This document shows positions 16,490 through 25,387 of a stretch of 52,881 bases of DNA, one piece after another. This DNA comes from Crocosphaera sp. (lineage in GTDB: Bacteria > Cyanobacteriota > Cyanobacteriia > Cyanobacteriales > Microcystaceae), in NCBI GenBank assembly GCA_030065205.1, contig JASJDN010000021.1, forward strand, positions 1-52,881, written 5' to 3'. Position 1 is the stretch's first letter; each line of letters opens with the position of its first letter. The notes beneath the pieces were generated by a model that was given only the letters and a program-made list of their open reading frames with translations, was not told the DNA's origin and did no database searches. The position numbers and the translations under genes are program-made.

Positions 16490-16690
16490 TCATCTCGCTA
16501 TGTTCTTAGACTTACGCCATTTTTCACCATATTCTAATGTTTCTAAAAAAGCAGAATCATCAGAAATTGAACCCGTTATCTTTTCTAACCAGTTATTAGA
16601 TAATGGTTGATCATTAATCTTAGTTTGTAGATCAGCGATCGCTTGTTCAATATTGGTTATTCTCTTTTCTAGATTAGTTTCGTTTAACAT
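16490..16690 (-). CDS. orphan VapB-like small antitoxin
   Basis: A 66-aa protein. A coiled-coil N-terminus (LEKRITNIEQAIADLQTKI) is followed by NNWLEKITGSISDDSAFLETLEYGEKWR. In cyanobacteria this pattern usually precedes a PIN-domain VapC toxin, where it serves as antitoxin. Here no PIN gene follows: the next gene is the pentapeptide protein. Two short relics of the same N-terminal sequence lie at 14211-14250 and 15371-15406. It appears to have lost its toxin. Confidence 0.6.
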   Translation of the reverse strand: MLNETNLEKRITNIEQAIADLQTKINDQPLSNNWLEKITGSISDDSAFLETLEYGEKWRKSKNIAR

Positions 16691-16883
16691 AATATTGATT
16701 GATGATGTTAGATTTTACGGAGCTAAGGTTCAGTCAAGCTAATCTTATTATAATTCACTTGATTCTTCATTGTTTGATTCTGTAATAATATCATCTTATG
16801 ATACAATGGAGGGGTAGGATTCAGATATAAAATTTACTAATGATTCAATTGAGTGATTGCTCCATATAGAAGAGGTAAATAGA

Positions 16884-17432
16884 ATGACTGATATTTTTAT
16901 AAGTTCTAGTATCAAAGATATTGAATGGGTGAAACGCATTCAAGAACATCTTGAACCTTTACTTAGAAAAAAAAATCTATCTCTTTGGTCTTATGATTTT
17001 CTGTATCCTGGCGTAGATATTCAAGAAACAATAAAACGTGCCATAGAAGAATCTCAAGCAATTATCGTATTAATTAGCTCCAACTATCTGAATTCACAAT
17101 TACCGGAAGTTGAACTATCTCAAATTGTTAAAACACATAAAAAAGATAAAAATAAAATTTTTCCTATTATTATTTCCTCAGACCCATCCTCATCAGTTCC
17201 AAATTTTATCAAAGAGTTTCAATCTATTGGATCTTTCTCAGAACCTTTGAGTCAACTTTCAGAACAGGAACAAGAAAAGGCTTTAACAAAACTAACTGAA
17301 TTAATTGATAATTGTGTATCAGCTAAATCAAAAAAGGTCTATAATTTTGGTGTGGCTAATATAGGTAATATAGTAGATAACATATTTATTCAGGGAGATG
17401 TTAAGTTAGGAAATAAGAATGACCACAAATAA
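16884..17432 (+). CDS. TIR-domain protein
   Basis: A 182-aa protein. I start at ATG 16884 because AAGAGG lies about 8 nt upstream; the longer TTG start at 16857 has no such site. Residues 1-140 form a TIR domain: MTDIFISSSIKDIEWVKRIQ (strand A and helix A), LWSYDFLYPG, then IIVLISSNYLNSQLPEVEL. E77 of PEVEL aligns with the catalytic glutamate of NAD-cleaving TIR domains. The short C-terminal tail has NFGVANIGNIVDNIFIQGDV, a hydrophobic Asn/Gly-rich segment like a beta or amyloid-type adaptor motif. The stop overlaps the next gene by 14 bp, so the two form an operon. Anti-phage NADase is the obvious hypothesis. Confidence 0.8.
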   Translation: MTDIFISSSIKDIEWVKRIQEHLEPLLRKKNLSLWSYDFLYPGVDIQETIKRAIEESQAIIVLISSNYLNSQLPEVELSQIVKTHKKDKNKIFPIIISSDPSSSVPNFIKEFQSIGSFSEPLSQLSEQEQEKALTKLTELIDNCVSAKSKKVYNFGVANIGNIVDNIFIQGDVKLGNKNDHK

Positions 17433-17973
17433 TCCAGATGAAATAAACTCTCAACAGATTGATAACGATGAGCTTTTTCTTATGCAAGAAGACGAAGAAG
17501 TTTTTGCTATTCTTATAGCCTCTACAAATAATAATTCAAAACATGATGAATTATTAGGAATGGTCGCTTACGCAAAGTATTCTCTACAAAAACATCAATA
17601 TGTTAGTTTATATAAGCGAGAAAATAGACAATTACCGAGCAAAGAAGTTCTTAAAGCAATTATCACACCTTTCAAAGATAAAAATAGTGATGCTTTATCC
17701 TCACTAAAACAGAGTTCAGATCAATTTCTAAAAGAATATGCAAAAGAGTATTTAGAAAATGCTAAACAAGAAGAAATTATACAACCAATAGAAAAGGTTA
17801 TAGAAAAGAATACTAATTTTTGGGTTTCTGTTTGGGCTAGTATAGTAGGAGCATTTATTTACTCCGTTGTAATAGCTTTAGTTATTCTAATTGTAACTGC
17901 TGCCATTCCTGATAATAAGTTTGCTCGAATTATTAAAATTTTACTCGAAGATAATACGACAGAAATAAAATAA
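17419..17973 (+). CDS. single-span membrane protein paired with the TIR gene
   Basis: A 184-aa protein. TAGGA lies about 8 nt before ATG 17419. The acidic N-terminus (residues 1-35) and a helical region (about 45-125, with ELLGMVAYAKYSLQKHQYVSLYKREN) precede one strong membrane helix (about 139-163, ASIVGAFIYSVVIALVILIVTAA) and a short tail. I do not recognise the family. Overlap with the TIR gene implies translational coupling and a shared task: the membrane protein could be a second effector, an anchor or a sensor. The 109-bp gap to carB contains a weak inverted repeat (18021-18028 with 18048-18055). Confidence 0.7.
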   Translation: MTTNNPDEINSQQIDNDELFLMQEDEEVFAILIASTNNNSKHDELLGMVAYAKYSLQKHQYVSLYKRENRQLPSKEVLKAIITPFKDKNSDALSSLKQSSDQFLKEYAKEYLENAKQEEIIQPIEKVIEKNTNFWVSVWASIVGAFIYSVVIALVILIVTAAIPDNKFARIIKILLEDNTTEIK

Positions 17974-18082
17974 TCACCCTAAACCCCTTAAACCTAAATA
18001 AAGGATTAGATTACAACAAGAAACCGAAAGACAGACTATACAATAAATTCGGTTTATTCTATCTAACTCTACAAATACGCTT

Positions 18083-21000
18083 ATGCCACGCCGCGACGAC
18101 TTAAAGAAAATCTTAATTTTGGGTGCAGGCCCCATTGTTATTGGCCAAGCTTGCGAATTCGACTATTCTGGTACTCAAGCCTGTAAAGCACTACGAGAAG
18201 AAGGTTATGAGGTAGTTTTAGTCAATTCTAACCCTGCTTCGATTATGACCGATCCCGAAATGGCCAATCGCACCTATATCGAACCCCTCACCCCCGATAT
18301 GGTAGAGAAAGTCATTGCCAAAGAACGTCCCGATGCGTTATTACCAACAATGGGGGGACAAACGGCCCTTAATGTTGCGGTTGCCTTGGCAAAAAGTGGC
18401 GTTTTGGATAAGTACAATGTAGAATTAATCGGAGCGAAACTGCCGGCTATTGAAATGGCAGAAGATCGGGAACTGTTTAAAGATGCAATGAAAAAGATTG
18501 GGGTTCCGGTTTGTCCTTCTGGTATTGCCAGTACCCTCAAAGAAGCACAGGCGATCGGCAAAGAAATCGGGTCTTATCCTTTGATTATCCGTCCTGCGTT
18601 CACTTTAGGGGGAACAGGAGGCGGTATCGCCTATAACCAGGAAGAATTTGAGGAAATGGCCCAGTTTGGTATCGATGCGTCTCCTGTTTCCCAAATTTTA
18701 GTGGAAAAATCTCTTTTAGGGTGGAAGGAATACGAGTTAGAGGTAATGCGCGACTTAGCGGATAATGTGGTCATTATCTGTTCCATTGAAAACTTTGATC
18801 CGATGGGGGTACATACGGGAGACTCTATTACCGTTGCACCAGCGCAAACATTGACGGATAAGGAGTATCAACGGTTAAGAGACTATTCTCAAGCTATTAT
18901 AAGAGAGATTGGGGTGGAAACCGGCGGATCTAACATTCAATTTTCCGTCAACCCGGTGAATGGGGATGTGATCGTCATTGAAATGAACCCCCGTGTGTCT
19001 CGATCTTCTGCCTTAGCATCGAAAGCGACAGGTTTCCCTATTGCTAAGTTTGCAGCTAAACTTGCAGTGGGTTACACCCTCAACGAAATATCCAACGACA
19101 TCACCAAACAAACCCCTGCATCCTTTGAACCCACCATTGATTATGTGGTAACCAAAATACCCCGTTTTGCCTTTGAAAAGTTTCCCGGATCTCAAGCTGT
19201 TTTAACCACTCAGATGAAGTCTGTGGGGGAAGCAATGGCCATTGGACGCACATTTCAAGAGTCGTTCCAAAAAGCGTTAAGATCCTTAGAAACCGGTCGT
19301 TATGGGTTTGGATGTGATAAACAAGAAACCTTACCCTCTTTATCTCAAGTTCGATCCAGTTTACGGACTCCTAACCCCGATCGCGTCTATAGTATCTATC
19401 ATGCCATGAGACTCGGTATGACAGCAGAAGAAGTCCACGAGTTAACGGCGATCGATATCTGGTTTTTGGATAAGTTATATGATCTCATTGAGACAGAAAA
19501 AATCCTCAAACAAACCAAGTTAAAGGATATTGATGCGTCTGATATGCGGGTTATTAAACAAAAAGGGTTCAGCGATCGCCAGATAGCATTTGCGACGAAA
19601 ACAACGGAAGATGAGGTGAGAAACTACCGTAAAAGTTTAGGGATCATCCCAGTCTACAAGGTAGTAGATACTTGCGCGGCCGAGTTTGAAGCGTATACCC
19701 CTTATTATTATTCCACCTACGAACCCGAAGAAACGGAAGTCACGGTTACGGATAAAAAGAAAGTAATGATCTTAGGAGGGGGGCCCAACCGCATTGGCCA
19801 AGGGATCGAGTTTGACTACTGTTGTTGTCATGCGTCTTTTTCCCTCAGTGACGCAGGGTATGAAACCATCATGGTTAACTCTAACCCGGAAACCGTTTCC
19901 ACCGACTACGATACCAGCGATCGCCTTTATTTTGAACCGTTGACAAAAGAAGATGTCTTAAACATCATCGAAACCGAGAACCCTGTCGGGGTTATCATTC
20001 AGTTTGGTGGTCAAACTCCGTTGAAACTTGCAGTCCCATTGCAGACATACCTCGATAGTCCCGAATGTCCCGTACAAACGAAAATATGGGGAACTTCTCC
20101 TGACTCTATTGACACCGCAGAGGACCGAGAAAGGTTTGAGAAGATTTTACACGATCTCGATATTAAACAGCCACCAAACGGCATTTCTCGCAGCTATGAG
20201 GAGTCTTTAGCGGTATCTTCTCGTATTGGGTATCCTGTGGTGGTTCGTCCCTCCTACGTACTGGGAGGACGCGCTATGGAGATCGTCTATTCTGATGAAG
20301 AGTTAGAACGCTACATGACTTATGCGGTACAAGTGGAACCGGATCATCCTATTTTGATTGATAAATTCTTAGAAAATGCGATCGAAGTGGATGTGGACGC
20401 ATTATGTGACACCACCGGAAAAGTGGTTATTGGTGGCATCATGGAACATATTGAACAAGCAGGGGTACACTCCGGAGACTCCGCTTGTTCGGTTCCTTAT
20501 ACCACCCTTTCAACTAACGCTATTGATACTATTCGTACCTGGACCACTCACCTTGCCAATAGCTTAAAAGTTGTCGGTTTAATGAACATTCAATACGCAG
20601 TTCAAGGGGAGACGGTTTACATTTTAGAAGCGAACCCCCGCGCCTCCCGAACGGTTCCTTATGTGTCTAAAGCAACCGGTCGTCCCTTGGCAAAAATTGC
20701 TTCTTTGGTAATGTCAGGAAAAACCTTAGAAGAGTTAGGAATAACCGAAGAATTTGTTCCCCGTCATATTGCGGTGAAAGAGGCGGTTTTACCCTTCCAA
20801 AAATTCCCTGGTGCCGACACTTTACTCGGGCCAGAAATGCGTTCTACCGGTGAAGTAATGGGGATCGATGAAGACTTTGGAAAGGCATTTGCTAAAGCAG
20901 AAATTGCTGCCGGTGTTGATTTAGCAACAGAAGGAACTGTCTTTGTTTCTATGAGCGATCGGGACAAAGTTTTAACGGTTCCAGTAGTCAAAGATTTAGT

Positions 21001-21328
21001 GGAATTAGGGTTTAAAGTGGTGGCAACTTCTGGAACCCAAAAAGTCTTAGAAGAGAACGGAATAGACGGAGTAGAAGTGGTTTTAAAACTCCATGAAGGC
21101 CGTCCCCATGTGATAGATTGGATCAAAAATAAACAGATTCAATTTATTATTAATACCCCCAGTGGAGAAGATTCACAAATTGATGGTCGTAAGATTCGAC
21201 GCACTGCTTTAGACTATAAACTGCCCATTATTACGACTATTGCAGGGGCAAAAGCAACCGTTGCAGCCATTCGATCTTTACAGACTGAACCTCTGGAAGT
21301 TAAAGCATTACAAGACTATATTTCCTAA
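18083..21328 (+). CDS. carbamoyl-phosphate synthase large subunit
   Basis: A 1081-aa protein of full family length. It has two homologous ATP-grasp halves: the first starts at [24 protein letters not shown] with [12 protein letters not shown], the second at [24 protein letters not shown] with [16 protein letters not shown]-terminal MGS-like allosteric domain (about 940-1075) follows. It makes carbamoyl phosphate from bicarbonate, ATP and ammonia passed from CarA, feeding arginine and pyrimidine synthesis. carA is not in the window. The 3' end is followed by a terminator. That end, with its terminator, is duplicated in decayed form at 24370-24459. Confidence 0.98.
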   Translation: MPRRDDLKKILILGAGPIVIGQACEFDYSGTQACKALREEGYEVVLVNSNPASIMTDPEMANRTYIEPLTPDMVEKVIAKERPDALLPTMGGQTALNVAVALAKSGVLDKYNVELIGAKLPAIEMAEDRELFKDAMKKIGVPVCPSGIASTLKEAQAIGKEIGSYPLIIRPAFTLGGTGGGIAYNQEEFEEMAQFGIDASPVSQILVEKSLLGWKEYELEVMRDLADNVVIICSIENFDPMGVHTGDSITVAPAQTLTDKEYQRLRDYSQAIIREIGVETGGSNIQFSVNPVNGDVIVIEMNPRVSRSSALASKATGFPIAKFAAKLAVGYTLNEISNDITKQTPASFEPTIDYVVTKIPRFAFEKFPGSQAVLTTQMKSVGEAMAIGRTFQESFQKALRSLETGRYGFGCDKQETLPSLSQVRSSLRTPNPDRVYSIYHAMRLGMTAEEVHELTAIDIWFLDKLYDLIETEKILKQTKLKDIDASDMRVIKQKGFSDRQIAFATKTTEDEVRNYRKSLGIIPVYKVVDTCAAEFEAYTPYYYSTYEPEETEVTVTDKKKVMILGGGPNRIGQGIEFDYCCCHASFSLSDAGYETIMVNSNPETVSTDYDTSDRLYFEPLTKEDVLNIIETENPVGVIIQFGGQTPLKLAVPLQTYLDSPECPVQTKIWGTSPDSIDTAEDRERFEKILHDLDIKQPPNGISRSYEESLAVSSRIGYPVVVRPSYVLGGRAMEIVYSDEELERYMTYAVQVEPDHPILIDKFLENAIEVDVDALCDTTGKVVIGGIMEHIEQAGVHSGDSACSVPYTTLSTNAIDTIRTWTTHLANSLKVVGLMNIQYAVQGETVYILEANPRASRTVPYVSKATGRPLAKIASLVMSGKTLEELGITEEFVPRHIAVKEAVLPFQKFPGADTLLGPEMRSTGEVMGIDEDFGKAFAKAEIAAGVDLATEGTVFVSMSDRDKVLTVPVVKDLVELGFKVVATSGTQKVLEENGIDGVEVVLKLHEGRPHVIDWIKNKQIQFIINTPSGEDSQIDGRKIRRTALDYKLPIITTIAGAKATVAAIRSLQTEPLEVKALQDYIS

Positions 21329-21338
21329 CATTTCGTCG

Positions 21339-21361
21339 GGTGGGCATTGCCCACCTTTTTG
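21339..21361 (+). terminator. carB intrinsic terminator
   Basis: GGTGGGC and GCCCACC form a 7-bp GC stem around ATT, followed by TTTTT. It lies 10 bp past the carB stop. Similar stems occur at 24436-24456 and 31786-31802, so this palindrome is dispersed. Confidence 0.85.
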
Positions 21362-21402
21362 TTATATCATTAAGCTATCATCAAGGAGAGGAGGTAAGAT
21401 AA

Positions 21403-21582
21403 ATTTTACCCACCAATGAACAAGGACAAAAATGTATTTATTTATGTCAGTCCTTAACTAATACTTATCAGCCAATTTATTTAGTACGTCTTGACGAAAG
21501 AGACGGTCAATTATTTATTTTGGCAGGTAATGATATTCAGATATTAATTAATCGTAATGGAGATTGGGAGTTTTTAACATGA
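21403..21582 (+). CDS. DUF6888-like small protein, apparent ATT start
   Basis: An open frame of 59 codons with no ATG, GTG or TTG at its beginning. It starts right after a TAA (21400-21402) with ATT, and a very strong Shine-Dalgarno (AGGAGAGGAGGT, ending at 21395) lies 7 nt upstream. The product (NEQGQKCIYLCQSL, then YQPIYLVRLDERDGQLFILA, then IQILINRNGDWEFL) matches my memory of the cyanobacterial DUF6888 family. Its TGA overlaps the ATG of the DUF6887 gene (ATGA), the usual pair order. Either the ATT is a real rare start, or an ATG-to-ATT change has silenced it. Confidence 0.65.
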   Translation: MLPTNEQGQKCIYLCQSLTNTYQPIYLVRLDERDGQLFILAGNDIQILINRNGDWEFLT

Positions 21583-21776
21583 AACCTGATTTTAATAACA
21601 TGAGTAAAGAGGAACTACGTCAATATGTGATTACTCATCAAGAGGACAAAGAAGCGTTTTATATTTATATAGATCGTTTGAAGTCTCATCCTTCTAATAA
21701 AGTGTATTCTAATTCTCTCTCACCTCAAGAAATAGATCAAGCTGTTACTAATCATTTAAAAGAAAAACAAAATTAA
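21579..21776 (+). CDS. DUF6887-like small protein
   Basis: A 65-aa protein starting at ATG 21579; a TTG start 15 bp upstream would lie inside the preceding gene and is less likely. FNNMSKEELRQYVITHQEDKEAFYIYIDRL is the pattern of DUF6887: a short helical, DNA- or partner-binding-like motif followed by a helix rich in acidic residues. It overlaps the DUF6888 frame by 4 bp, suggesting a coupled pair. Function is unknown; a TA-like role is only a guess from size and pairing. Confidence 0.7.
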   Translation: MKPDFNNMSKEELRQYVITHQEDKEAFYIYIDRLKSHPSNKVYSNSLSPQEIDQAVTNHLKEKQN

Positions 21777-21782
21777 AATATT

Positions 21783-22031
21783 ATGGTTATTCGTAAATTA
21801 TCAGATCCTTATCAACCTTCTGATGAAGAGTTAGCACAAATACGAGCAATTTCTGATGATGAAATTGACTTTTCTGATGCACCTGAAACCGATCTAGAAT
21901 TTTGGTCAAACGCTACTAAAGTCAGTCCAAAAAATAAAAATAAAACAGAAGTATTATTATCTTTAGATCAAGAATTAATGAACTGGTTGAAAAGTGAATC
22001 TGAAAGTCAAGGAGTTAATTATTTTTCTTGA
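21783..22031 (+). CDS. truncated BrnA-like antitoxin
   Basis: An 82-aa frame. An acidic N-terminus (SDEELAQIRAISDDEIDFSD) and EVLLSLDQELMNWLKSESESQGVNY follow the BrnA antitoxin pattern. The family normally continues after GxxYQ with a ribbon-helix-helix end (about 15 more residues: xINxxLRxYM). Here that is replaced by FS and a stop, so the DNA-binding end is missing. The break coincides with the left side of the AIPR insert, and part of the gene (21912-21986) is repeated at 23873-23950. There is no BrnT toxin nearby. It is probably not functional. Confidence 0.7.
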   Translation: MVIRKLSDPYQPSDEELAQIRAISDDEIDFSDAPETDLEFWSNATKVSPKNKNKTEVLLSLDQELMNWLKSESESQGVNYFS

Positions 22032-22092
22032 ATTACTTCAATTTTATTATCTTACAAATAAGAACACATTTAAAGTTTTAAAAATAGACAAT

Positions 22093-23844
22093 ATGAGTAA
22101 AATAACACCAAGTCTTCAAGACTTTTCCTTAATTAATACTTCTGTTGCTAAAATCAAAGAAGATTTAGAGTTCGACACTCCATCTAATGCTTTTTATTTT
22201 TTCGTAATGGATTATATTTTAGAATTAAATGAAGATGAAATTAGAGACTCAATTACTGATACTCATTTTTTAAAAAGTAGTAATTAAATAGCTGGACATG
22301 ATAGAGGAATAGATGCTGTTTACATTGATGATAGTGCATCAACAGCGACGATTCATTTCTTTAATTTTAAGTACACTTCAGAATTTAAAAAGACCAATAA
22401 CACTTATCCTTCTAGTGAAATTGATAAAATTTTATCATTTCTCAAATCATTAATGTCTCAAGATGAATATCTTACTGAAGATGTTAATCCAATTCTTTAT
22501 TCTAAGTGTAAAGAAATATGGAAAATTTTTGAAGCACAAAACCCAAATTTTATTATTCACATCTGTGGAAACTGTTACAACAAATTTGAGATAAATGAAG
22601 AAAAAAGATTTCAAAGAGAAATCAAAAAATATTCTAATTTTGAGATTGAATATCATCTACTACCTGAATTAGTAGATTTGGTTACTTCATCAACTAAAAA
22701 AGAAATTAATGCAAAAATTATGGGAATCGATCAACGATTTTTTGAAAAGACAGGAGGAAATATAAGAGCATTAATTTTTGAAATCGATGCTAAAGATTTA
22801 ATTAGAATTGTTCTTGACAATGACGAAATTAGGAATGCAACTGATTTAGATGAAAAAGGGTATGAGAGTTTGAAAAATTATAAAATTTTAGAAGACGTTT
22901 TTGAAGATAATGTGAGAGTATATGACAAAAAATCTAAAATTAATAGAAGCATTGTAGAAACAGCTACATCTGAAGATAATGAAAACTTTTTTTACTATAA
23001 CAATGGAATTACAATTACCTGTAATCATCTTAGTTATTCAAAGAGAAGATCGCCAATTATTGAACTAAAAAAAATCCAAGTTGTTAATGGAAGTCAAACA
23101 ATTCATGCTTTGTATGAAGCCTTCTTAAAAGACTCAAGTAAATTTGAAAATGTCGAACTTCTATGTAGAATTTATGAAACACAAGCCTTAGAATTAAGTA
23201 CGAAGATAGCAGAATATACAAATAGTCAAAATCCCGTTAAAAGCAGAGATGTTAGATCAGTAGATTATATTCAACAAAAGCTTGAAAAAGAGCTATTAGT
23301 TAAGGGATATTTTTATGAAAGAAAGAGAAATCAATATAGTAGCAAATCTCGACAACTTCGATTAGATGCTGAAAAAGTGGGTCAAACTTTAATGGCTTTC
23401 TATAATCAATTACCATATGAAGCAAAAAATAGAAAGAGATTCATTTTTGGTGATAAGTATGACGAGGTATTTAATGATGAAACTACTGCCGATAAAATTT
23501 TACTCAGTTATAGACTTTTTGAAAAAATTGAATCACAAAAGCAAGAGACGAAAAAAAATATTATTAATGATACAACAAAATTTAGTAAAAAATCTTATAT
23601 CCTATATGCTTCTTATTATATTTTACATATTATTGGTGAGTTAGCGCAACAACAAGCGATTGATCTTACTTTGAGTAATATTGAAAAAATTTGGCAACTT
23701 TATAAAAAAGCAATTGAATATCTTGAAAAAATCATAGAAAAAGAAAAAAAGCAATCACAAAATAAGTATGCTCATGCCTCTTTCTTTAGATCGAATAAGC
23801 CCAAAAAATATTTTGAAGAAATCATGGAAAAAGAGAACAATTAA
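22093..23844 (+). pseudogene. AIPR-type abortive phage resistance gene with one in-frame stop
   Basis: One reading frame of 584 codons is broken only by TAA at 22285-22287. Both sides fit the AIPR family (PF10592): SLINTSVAKIKEDLEFDTPSNAF before, and AGHDRGIDAVYIDD, FFNFKYT, FFYYNNGITITC and KKIQVVNGSQTIHALYEAF after. CAA-to-TAA would explain the stop. A shorter product of 463 aa could start at ATG 22453, but it would lack the conserved GIDA/FKYT region. AIPR proteins are linked to abortive infection and some carry nuclease-like features. The low GC content matches the rest of the island. It lies between duplicated BrnA fragments. Confidence 0.8.
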
Positions 23845-23872
23845 GGAAAGAAATTATCAATTATTTCCAAAA

Positions 23873-23950
23873 GCAACTAAAGTCAGTCCAAAAAAACAAG
23901 ATGAAACTAAGGTATTAGTATCTTTAGATCAAGAATTAATGAACTGGTAA
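23873..23950 (+). pseudogene. second BrnA fragment (direct repeat)
   Basis: It reads ATKVSPKKQDETKVLVSL then DQELMNW and a stop. Bases match 21912-21986 at about 85%. No start codon or N-terminal part of its own is present. It marks the right side of the AIPR insert. Confidence 0.75.
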
Positions 23951-23953
23951 CGC

Positions 23954-24211
23954 TTATTGTTGTCCTGTAATATGCTTCATTAATAATTCAAATTTAGCAT
24001 CTAGCGCATTAAACCCCTCACGCATTTCATCCCTTAAGTTATCAACTTTGTTTTCTAAAATATCAATTTCTTCATAAACTCTATCAAAGGCTTCATTTAG
24101 TGATCTAGCAGGCATTTGACTTAATTCTAAGCGTTCAATCCGCCAACTTAATTCCCTTAACCGACGATTTGTGTCACGGACAAAATCACTGTTCTCATTA
24201 CTAGAAGTCAT
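23954..24211 (-). CDS. small coiled-coil protein
   Basis: An 85-aa, almost entirely helical protein: RDTNRRLRELSWRIERLELSQM, then RVYEEIDILENKVDNLRDEMREGFNALDAKFELLMKHI, with a clear heptad pattern. Such short coiled-coil proteins are common and uncharacterised in cyanobacteria, often resembling bits of tail-fibre or antitoxin coils. No membrane segment. It is convergent with the BrnA fragment, 3 bp away. Confidence 0.6.
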   Translation of the reverse strand: MTSSNENSDFVRDTNRRLRELSWRIERLELSQMPARSLNEAFDRVYEEIDILENKVDNLRDEMREGFNALDAKFELLMKHITGQQ

Positions 24212-24369
24212 AATTTTTTTTGTTGCTAAATAGTTTATTTGAGTGATATTAAGTCTGCTTTAATAGAAAAGTATATTAATTTAATTATATCACAGAAAGT
24301 AAAAATTAAAACCTATAATTTTACTTTAGTTTTATCAAGCATTGATCAAGAATTATTAAAAGATTTAGA

Positions 24370-24427
24370 TCCGACTTTACAAACTGAACCCTTGGAAGTT
24401 AAAGTTTAGCAAGACTATATTTCCTAA
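24370..24427 (+). pseudogene. decayed copy of the carB 3' end
   Basis: The frame reads [12 protein letters not shown], stop, QDYIS, stop. The true carB end is [17 protein letters not shown]. Base identity continues into the following terminator palindrome, so the copied segment is about 90 bp. Just upstream, VLSSIDQELLKDLD resembles the BrnA LSLDQELMNW motif and may be a third relic. This copy and the real carB end bracket the whole 21.4-24.4 kb island. Confidence 0.85.
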
Positions 24428-24435
24428 CATTTAGT

Positions 24436-24459
24436 AAGGTGGGCAATGCCCACCTTTTA
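24436..24459 (+). terminator. copied carB terminator
   Basis: AAGGTGGGC and GCCCACCTT form a perfect 9-bp stem around AAT, followed by TTTT. It is the duplicate of the carB terminator at 21339-21361 and may now also end transcripts reaching it from the left. Confidence 0.75.
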
Positions 24460-24493
24460 ATTAATCTATTTTTTAGTTATTCAGTTTAGGCAC

Positions 24494-25168
24494 TTAATAA
24501 CTAAAACTAGACATTTCTTGACCCTCAGCATTTAATAATTTACCAGTATCTCCTTTATCATTCCAAATAGCAGTTTTACTACCAAAACTAAACCCTCCCG
24601 ACTCTTGATGAACTTCATTAGTATAAACTCGAATACTTTCACCTGCTGCTAAAGTTGTTTTTTCTGGAAATGTGAAGATTTGATATTTTCCTGATGAAGT
24701 AACTTTCCAGTTAGATAAATCTACTGTTTCATTGCTACTATTACGAATCTCTATATATTCATCAGATTGAGTCCATTTAACGTTACCTTTATAAAAAATA
24801 TCTACAATCTCAATATTAGCCTTTTTTTCGGGTGTAGAATCCTTTTTATGAGGATAATATACTCCCACACAATCACCCGCTTTAACAGCAATAGGATGGG
24901 ATAAAGTCACTTCATTTAATCCTTCACTTGGATGAACTATTTCACTTTTGCCAATCATCGACCAATTATCAGCAATTTTTCGGAAAATCGCAAGTTGTAC
25001 AGGTAAATTATTTTTTACCCATACTTTCCATAAATTAAGATTACCATCTGCATTGATGGGTTTATTGATATCAACTAAGTAGAACTTACTATCATCACCC
25101 ATTTGAAGATTCAGAATCTTATTATCGTTTGTTGCCGTCTCTTGTGCTACTGTTAATTGAGTCGTCAT
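24494..25168 (-). CDS. lamin-tail-domain (LTD) protein
   Basis: A 224-aa protein. AGGAG lies about 11 nt before the start. A beta-rich N-terminal domain (1-115) is followed by an LTD (about 117-224): IEIVDIFYKGNVKWTQSDEYIEIRNSSNETVDLSNWKVTSSG, FTFPEKTTLAAGESIRVYTN and a SKTAIWNDKGDTGKLLN end. This is the immunoglobulin-like fold of bacterial LTDs, which usually occur on secreted nucleases and surface proteins. No signal peptide is visible, so export would need another route. Function unknown; binding or scaffolding is likely. Confidence 0.85.
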   Translation of the reverse strand: MTTQLTVAQETATNDNKILNLQMGDDSKFYLVDINKPINADGNLNLWKVWVKNNLPVQLAIFRKIADNWSMIGKSEIVHPSEGLNEVTLSHPIAVKAGDCVGVYYPHKKDSTPEKKANIEIVDIFYKGNVKWTQSDEYIEIRNSSNETVDLSNWKVTSSGKYQIFTFPEKTTLAAGESIRVYTNEVHQESGGFSFGSKTAIWNDKGDTGKLLNAEGQEMSSFSY

Positions 25169-25336
25169 TATTTGATTCTCCTATCAATTGAGGACTTCAG
25201 TAAGGAACATCTTACTGAACTTAGGTCAATAGTTTTTATGATTTTTTTATCATAGATCAATGACATCCCTTTAATTATGAATTAATATGAATTTTTTTTA
25301 CTTACTATTACTGATTTTTTAAGTAATTTTTAGAAA

Positions 25337-25366
25337 AATAGAGATTCAGTGAAAATCAACTCTATT
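25337..25366 (-). terminator. probable uvrB terminator
   Basis: On the minus strand, AATAGAG and CTCTATT form a stem just past the uvrB stop (25388), followed by a T-rich run (TTTTTC). The loop is about 16 nt, which weakens the call. Confidence 0.4.
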
Positions 25367-25387
25367 CTATTACTATAATTTTATTAA

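Noticed and set aside
18274..21126. Several open frames inside carB on both strands
   Set aside because: They lie within a complete, conserved gene, show no family pattern and no RBS, and are shadows of its codons.
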